Positions 61,108 to 64,000 of a DNA stretch of 64,000 bases are shown one piece after another. A model generated the notes under the pieces. That model saw only the letters and a program-made list of their open reading frames with translations, did no database searches and was not told the DNA's origin. Source of the stretch: Gordonia polyisoprenivorans (GTDB lineage Bacteria; Actinomycetota; Actinomycetes; Mycobacteriales; Mycobacteriaceae); assembly GCF_017654315.1 (NCBI RefSeq), contig NZ_CP072203.1, positions 5,969,880-6,033,879 on the forward strand. The letters are read 5' to 3'. Each line of letters opens with the position of its first letter. Position 1 is the first letter of the stretch. Position numbers and translations under genes: made by a program.

Positions 61108-62496
61108 GTGACTGCACTTTCGGTGACGGCCCAGATCTCGACTCAGGAACCGCCCACGATCAGCTTCACCCGGTTCTTGGAGGGGCGGATCCTCGACGTC
61201 GAGTGCACCAGATTCGTCGTCGGTGCGCCTGTGGCGGTGTCGTTGCCGGTCAACGGTGACGCCGGAGCGGCAGGTAGGCCGATCACCCTGCTGGGACACG
61301 TCGCGTCGATACGCCGCGGAAAGTCCGTAGTGATCACCCACCATCAGCCATGGCGCGGACTGTTGACTATCCGCTTCTTCGCCGACGGCCGGGGCACCCG
61401 GATTGTGGTGGAGTCGAGTCTGGACGAGGACGGCGTCACCTGGTTGGCGCATCGCCGCGGGTTTGATCCACCGGAGCCACCACGCGCCGATCGGCACCGC
61501 ATCGGACTGCTGGTCAGCAAGTCCGGTTCGGCGGCCGTGTTCGCCCAGGCGACCGAAAGGCTGGCGCAACTCGCCGTCGAGGAGATCAATGCCGACGGCG
61601 GGATCGACGGTGTGCCGGTCGAGCTGGTGATAGGCGACGACGCCTCTGATTCGCTGGCCGGCGGGATTGCGGCGACCCGCTTGGCCCGCAGCGGATGTCG
61701 GATCATCTTCGCCTGCGTCACCTCGGCGACCTTCAACGCCGCGGCGTCCACCCTGCGCGACTCCGAGGTGTTGCTCGTGCACACCGTGCTCAACGAGGGC
61801 GGCCGTCCCAGCTCCGGGGTGGTCCGCCTCGGCGAGCGGCCGTTGGCGCAGGTTCGGGCCGGCGTTCCGACGCTCATGGCCGAGACCGGCCGCCGCCGCT
61901 GGTTCTTTGTCGGACATCGTTATTCGTGGTCGTTCGGCGCACACTGGGCCGCCCGCCGCGTCGTTGCCGAAAATAGTGGTTCAGTTCTCGGCGACGTCTA
62001 CGTCCCACTCGGAACCAATGACTTCACCGACACCATCGAGGCGATCAAGGAGTCGGACGCGGAGTTGATCCTCTCGACACTGGTCGGTCACGATGAGGTG
62101 GTATTCGAGCAGCAATGCGCCGAATTCGGTCTGCGCTCTCGCACCAGGACCTTGGCACTGGTTCTCGACGAGGCGACCCAACAAATGATCGGCGAGACGG
62201 CGGCCGAGGGGGTGTGGACCGCTTTCGCCTACTTCGAGGACACGCTGGACTCCCACCGCGAAATCGAGAGCCGGTACCGCGACGCTCTGATCGGACCAGC
62301 GCCCCCGATGAGTTCGCTGTCGGAGACGACCTACGAAGCCATCAGATGGTATGGACGCCTGATGGCCACGCAGCCGGAGTCTGATCGAGAAACGCTTCGG
62401 CGGTTGATGATGCGCAGCTCCGCCGACTCCGGTGGCAGCCTGGCCCGACCAATATTGCTCGCCGAGTCACGTGGGGGCCGACTCAGACCCCGGTGA
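61108..62496 (+). CDS. AmiC-like periplasmic-binding-fold amide sensor (NhlC/NhhC-like)
   Basis: A 462-residue protein. Residues 125-440 form a type-1 periplasmic-binding fold as in AmiC and UrtA (RIGLLVSKSGSAAVFAQ, EEINADGGIDGVPVELVIGDD, SETTYEAIRWYGRLM). Residues 1-115 are an extra, unassigned beta-rich domain. There is no signal peptide, so it acts inside the cell as an amide sensor. In P. aeruginosa AmiC senses amides, and in R. rhodochrous J1 NhlC does so for nitrile hydratase expression. Starts with GTG 61108, 39 bases after arsR. Likely derepresses the amidase operon. Confidence 0.78.
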   Translation: MTALSVTAQISTQEPPTISFTRFLEGRILDVECTRFVVGAPVAVSLPVNGDAGAAGRPITLLGHVASIRRGKSVVITHHQPWRGLLTIRFFADGRGTRIVVESSLDEDGVTWLAHRRGFDPPEPPRADRHRIGLLVSKSGSAAVFAQATERLAQLAVEEINADGGIDGVPVELVIGDDASDSLAGGIAATRLARSGCRIIFACVTSATFNAAASTLRDSEVLLVHTVLNEGGRPSSGVVRLGERPLAQVRAGVPTLMAETGRRRWFFVGHRYSWSFGAHWAARRVVAENSGSVLGDVYVPLGTNDFTDTIEAIKESDAELILSTLVGHDEVVFEQQCAEFGLRSRTRTLALVLDEATQQMIGETAAEGVWTAFAYFEDTLDSHREIESRYRDALIGPAPPMSSLSETTYEAIRWYGRLMATQPESDRETLRRLMMRSSADSGGSLARPILLAESRGGRLRPR

Positions 62497-62535
62497 GTTT
62501 GGCACCCCACGTTCATCGAGAACAGTCAGTATTTG

Positions 62536-62564
62536 TTGACACATCGACTGACTTCCAGTTGAAT
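62536..62564 (+). promoter_or_regulatory. Sigma-A-like promoter upstream of the amidase
   Basis: TTGACA, 17 bases, TTGAAT, in the 334-base gap between the sensor and the amidase. Best promoter candidate for the amidase operon. Confidence 0.4.
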
Positions 62565-62722
62565 AAGTGACTGCCGTCACATGGCAACCCTGCTACGTCG
62601 CCGCCGCGGGGCACCAGGTCGGCGAATTGCCGTTACCTGGTTGCGGCAGCGGTATTTTCGCCGCATCCATAACCCGCTTCGTCCTCATCCTGACCAGAAA
62701 CAAGCATGTAACATATGTACAT

Positions 62723-62747
62723 GTATCGACATATTGACGTATCGACA
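62723..62747. repeat. Direct repeats upstream of the amidase
   Basis: Two copies of GTATCGACA 16 bases apart start to start, next to overlapping dyads ACATATGT and ATGTACAT (62711-62722). A second TTGACG -35-like element (62734-62739) lies between them. Likely regulator-binding region for the ArsR/AmiC-type system. Confidence 0.5.
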
Positions 62748-62830
62748 CCTTTCTCGTAGCTTTGGGACATCCACACGCGGCATTGCTTCTGATGCAATGC
62801 CCGCCACTCTGCCGACCACAAGGAGATCTG

Positions 62831-64000
62831 ATGACGGTTCAGCGTCCCGATGCCAACGAAATCGCTTCGGCTGCAGCGCACTACGGATTGCACTTCACTC
62901 CGTCGGATTCGTCCGAGTTTGCCGAATTGGTGGACGGGGCACTGGGCTCATACGACGTCGTGGACCAGTTGTACGCCGACCTGGCGGCCCCGGTCGCACC
63001 GCAGCGTGAGTACACCCTCGCCGCGAGTGACGAGTCGAATCCCCTGGGCGCCTGGTATGCGAAGACGTCGATCACCTCATCCGCACCGTCAGACACACGG
63101 CTGAGCGGACGCCGGGTCGCGATCAAGGACAACGTGGCCGTCGCCGGAGTGCCGATGATGAACGGATCGCGCACTCTGGAAGGTTTCATTCCCTCTCGTG
63201 ATGCGACCATCGTGTCCCGCCTGCTGGGGTCGGGAGCCGAGATTGTCGGAAAGTCGGTATGCGAGGACCTGTGCTTCTCCGGGTCGAGTTTCACACCCGC
63301 CTCAGGACCGGTCCGCAACCCCTGGGATCCGACTCGGGAGGCCGGTGGATCTTCCGGCGGCAGTGCCGCATTGGTCGCTGCGGGCGAGGTCGATCTCGCG
63401 ATCGGCGGCGACCAAGGTGGATCCATCCGCATCCCGGCATCCTTCTGCGGTGTGGTCGGCCACAAGCCCACCTACGGTCTTGTGCCTTACACCGGCGCGT
63501 TCCCCATCGAGCGCACCGTTGACCACGTCGGTCCCATCGCCAGAACCGTTGCCGAAGCGGCACTGATGCTCTCGGTGCTCGCCGGCCGCGACGGCCACGA
63601 TCCCCGCCAGCCCACCACGGTGCAGGTTGATGACTACCTGGCTGCACTCGACGGTGGCGCGGAGGGGCTCCGTATCGGCGTTGTCGCCGAAGGTTTCGGT
63701 CACGCTTCGTCGCAGACGGAGTCCGATGAGGTGGTTCGCACCGCCGCGCGACGATTCGCCGATGCCGGCGCCGTGGTCGACGAGATCAGCATCCCGTGGC
63801 ATCGGGACGCCTTCCACGTGTGGAATGTCATCGCCACCGACGGCGGCGCGTACCAGATGCTCGACGGTAACGGATACGGCCTCAATGCGGGCGGACTCTA
63901 CGATCCTGAGCAGATGCAATTCTTTGCCGAACAACGGATCACGCGGGCAGACGACTTGTCCGAGACCGTGAAGCTGGTGGCGTTGTGCGGCCACCACGGG
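62831..64000 (+). CDS. Amidase of nitrile-pathway type (amidase-signature family; 3' end outside window)
   Basis: The first 390 residues of an amidase-signature enzyme. The Ser-cisSer-Lys triad is K99 (VAIKDN), S174 ([10 protein letters not shown]) and S198 (GGDQGGSIR), each offset by +3 from the numbering of Rhodococcus enantioselective amidase. The sequence closely follows that enzyme throughout, for example [12 protein letters not shown] and [10 protein letters not shown]. It hydrolyses amides made from nitriles to acids and ammonia. ATG 62831 has AGGAG. About 120 residues and the expected nitrile hydratase genes lie beyond the window. Confidence 0.93.
   Translation, partial: MTVQRPDANEIASAAAHYGLHFTPSDSSEFAELVDGALGSYDVVDQLYADLAAPVAPQREYTLAASDESNPLGAWYAKTSITSSAPSDTRLSGRRVAIKDNVAVAGVPMMNGSRTLEGFIPSRDATIVSRLLGSGAEIVGKSVCEDLCFSGSSFTPASGPVRNPWDPTREAGGSSGGSAALVAAGEVDLAIGGDQGGSIRIPASFCGVVGHKPTYGLVPYTGAFPIERTVDHVGPIARTVAEAALMLSVLAGRDGHDPRQPTTVQVDDYLAALDGGAEGLRIGVVAEGFGHASSQTESDEVVRTAARRFADAGAVVDEISIPWHRDAFHVWNVIATDGGAYQMLDGNGYGLNAGGLYDPEQMQFFAEQRITRADDLSETVKLVALCGHHG

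Noticed and set aside
60802..61944. 380-residue open frame on the minus strand
   Set aside because: It overlaps the ArsR and AmiC-like genes in antisense and shows no domain.
1..64000. CRISPR arrays, tRNA/rRNA genes, intact transposases or prophage genes
   Set aside because: None was seen: no regularly spaced repeats, no tRNA-like cloverleaf or rRNA sequence noticed, and no transposase or integrase motifs in the translations.

Overview
The window looks like a chromosomal segment of a high-GC actinobacterium of the mycolic-acid group (Rhodococcus, Gordonia or Mycobacterium type). The grounds are the base composition, the many GTG starts, dense operons with 4-base ATGA/GTGA overlaps, and the gene content: multiple fatty acyl-CoA ligases, acyl-CoA dehydrogenases, crotonases, TetR regulators, and an amidase closely resembling the nitrile-pathway amidases of Rhodococcus. 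The genus is an inference. No rRNA, tRNA, CRISPR array or intact insertion sequence was seen.

Region 1 (1-9.8 kb) holds hotdog thioesterases, an SDR, a SnoaL-like protein, three crotonases, an acyl-CoA ligase, an acyl-CoA dehydrogenase and a TetR gene. Two pairs of near-identical 15-bp operator-like sites lie in its two divergent promoter regions. Region 2 (9.8-19.7 kb), noticeably more AT-rich, contains three further acyl-CoA ligases with kinase-like, cupin and SnoaL-like partners, TetR and HxlR regulators, and a broken PaaX-like remnant.

Region 3 (19.7-46.9 kb) is a large catabolic block. It has a ferredoxin and its reductase, a phytoene-desaturase-like flavoprotein, a SnoaL-crotonase fusion, a nitroreductase, a thiolase with a DUF35 partner, a two-subunit Rieske dioxygenase, two CoA ligases, three tandem crotonases, a MaoC hydratase, SDRs, a quinone oxidoreductase, a kinase-like protein, a metallo-beta-lactamase-fold protein, a NorE/NorF-like membrane pair and a carboxyltransferase. 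Related AT-rich palindromic sites precede at least three and perhaps five of its transcription units, and a TetR gene sits in the middle. I read this as one regulon that activates an unknown cyclic or aromatic acid to a CoA thioester, oxygenates it, and degrades it by beta-oxidation-type steps.

Region 4 (47-56.5 kb) is more housekeeping-like: an alpha/beta hydrolase, an ABM monooxygenase, a DUF1345 membrane protein, an acyl-CoA dehydrogenase with a thiolase, TetR genes, an MpaB-type oxygenase and a diguanylate cyclase.

Region 5 (57-64 kb) concerns nitrogen compounds. Two acyl-CoA-dehydrogenase-fold paralogues carry Asp at the catalytic Glu position, as nitroalkane oxidase does. They flank an NsrR-type Fe-S regulator, and a 23-bp NsrR-length palindrome precedes the first. 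An ArsR regulator, an AmiC-like sensor and an amidase follow, cut by the window edge. This order matches known nitrile hydratase loci, so nitrile hydratase genes are expected just beyond position 64000.
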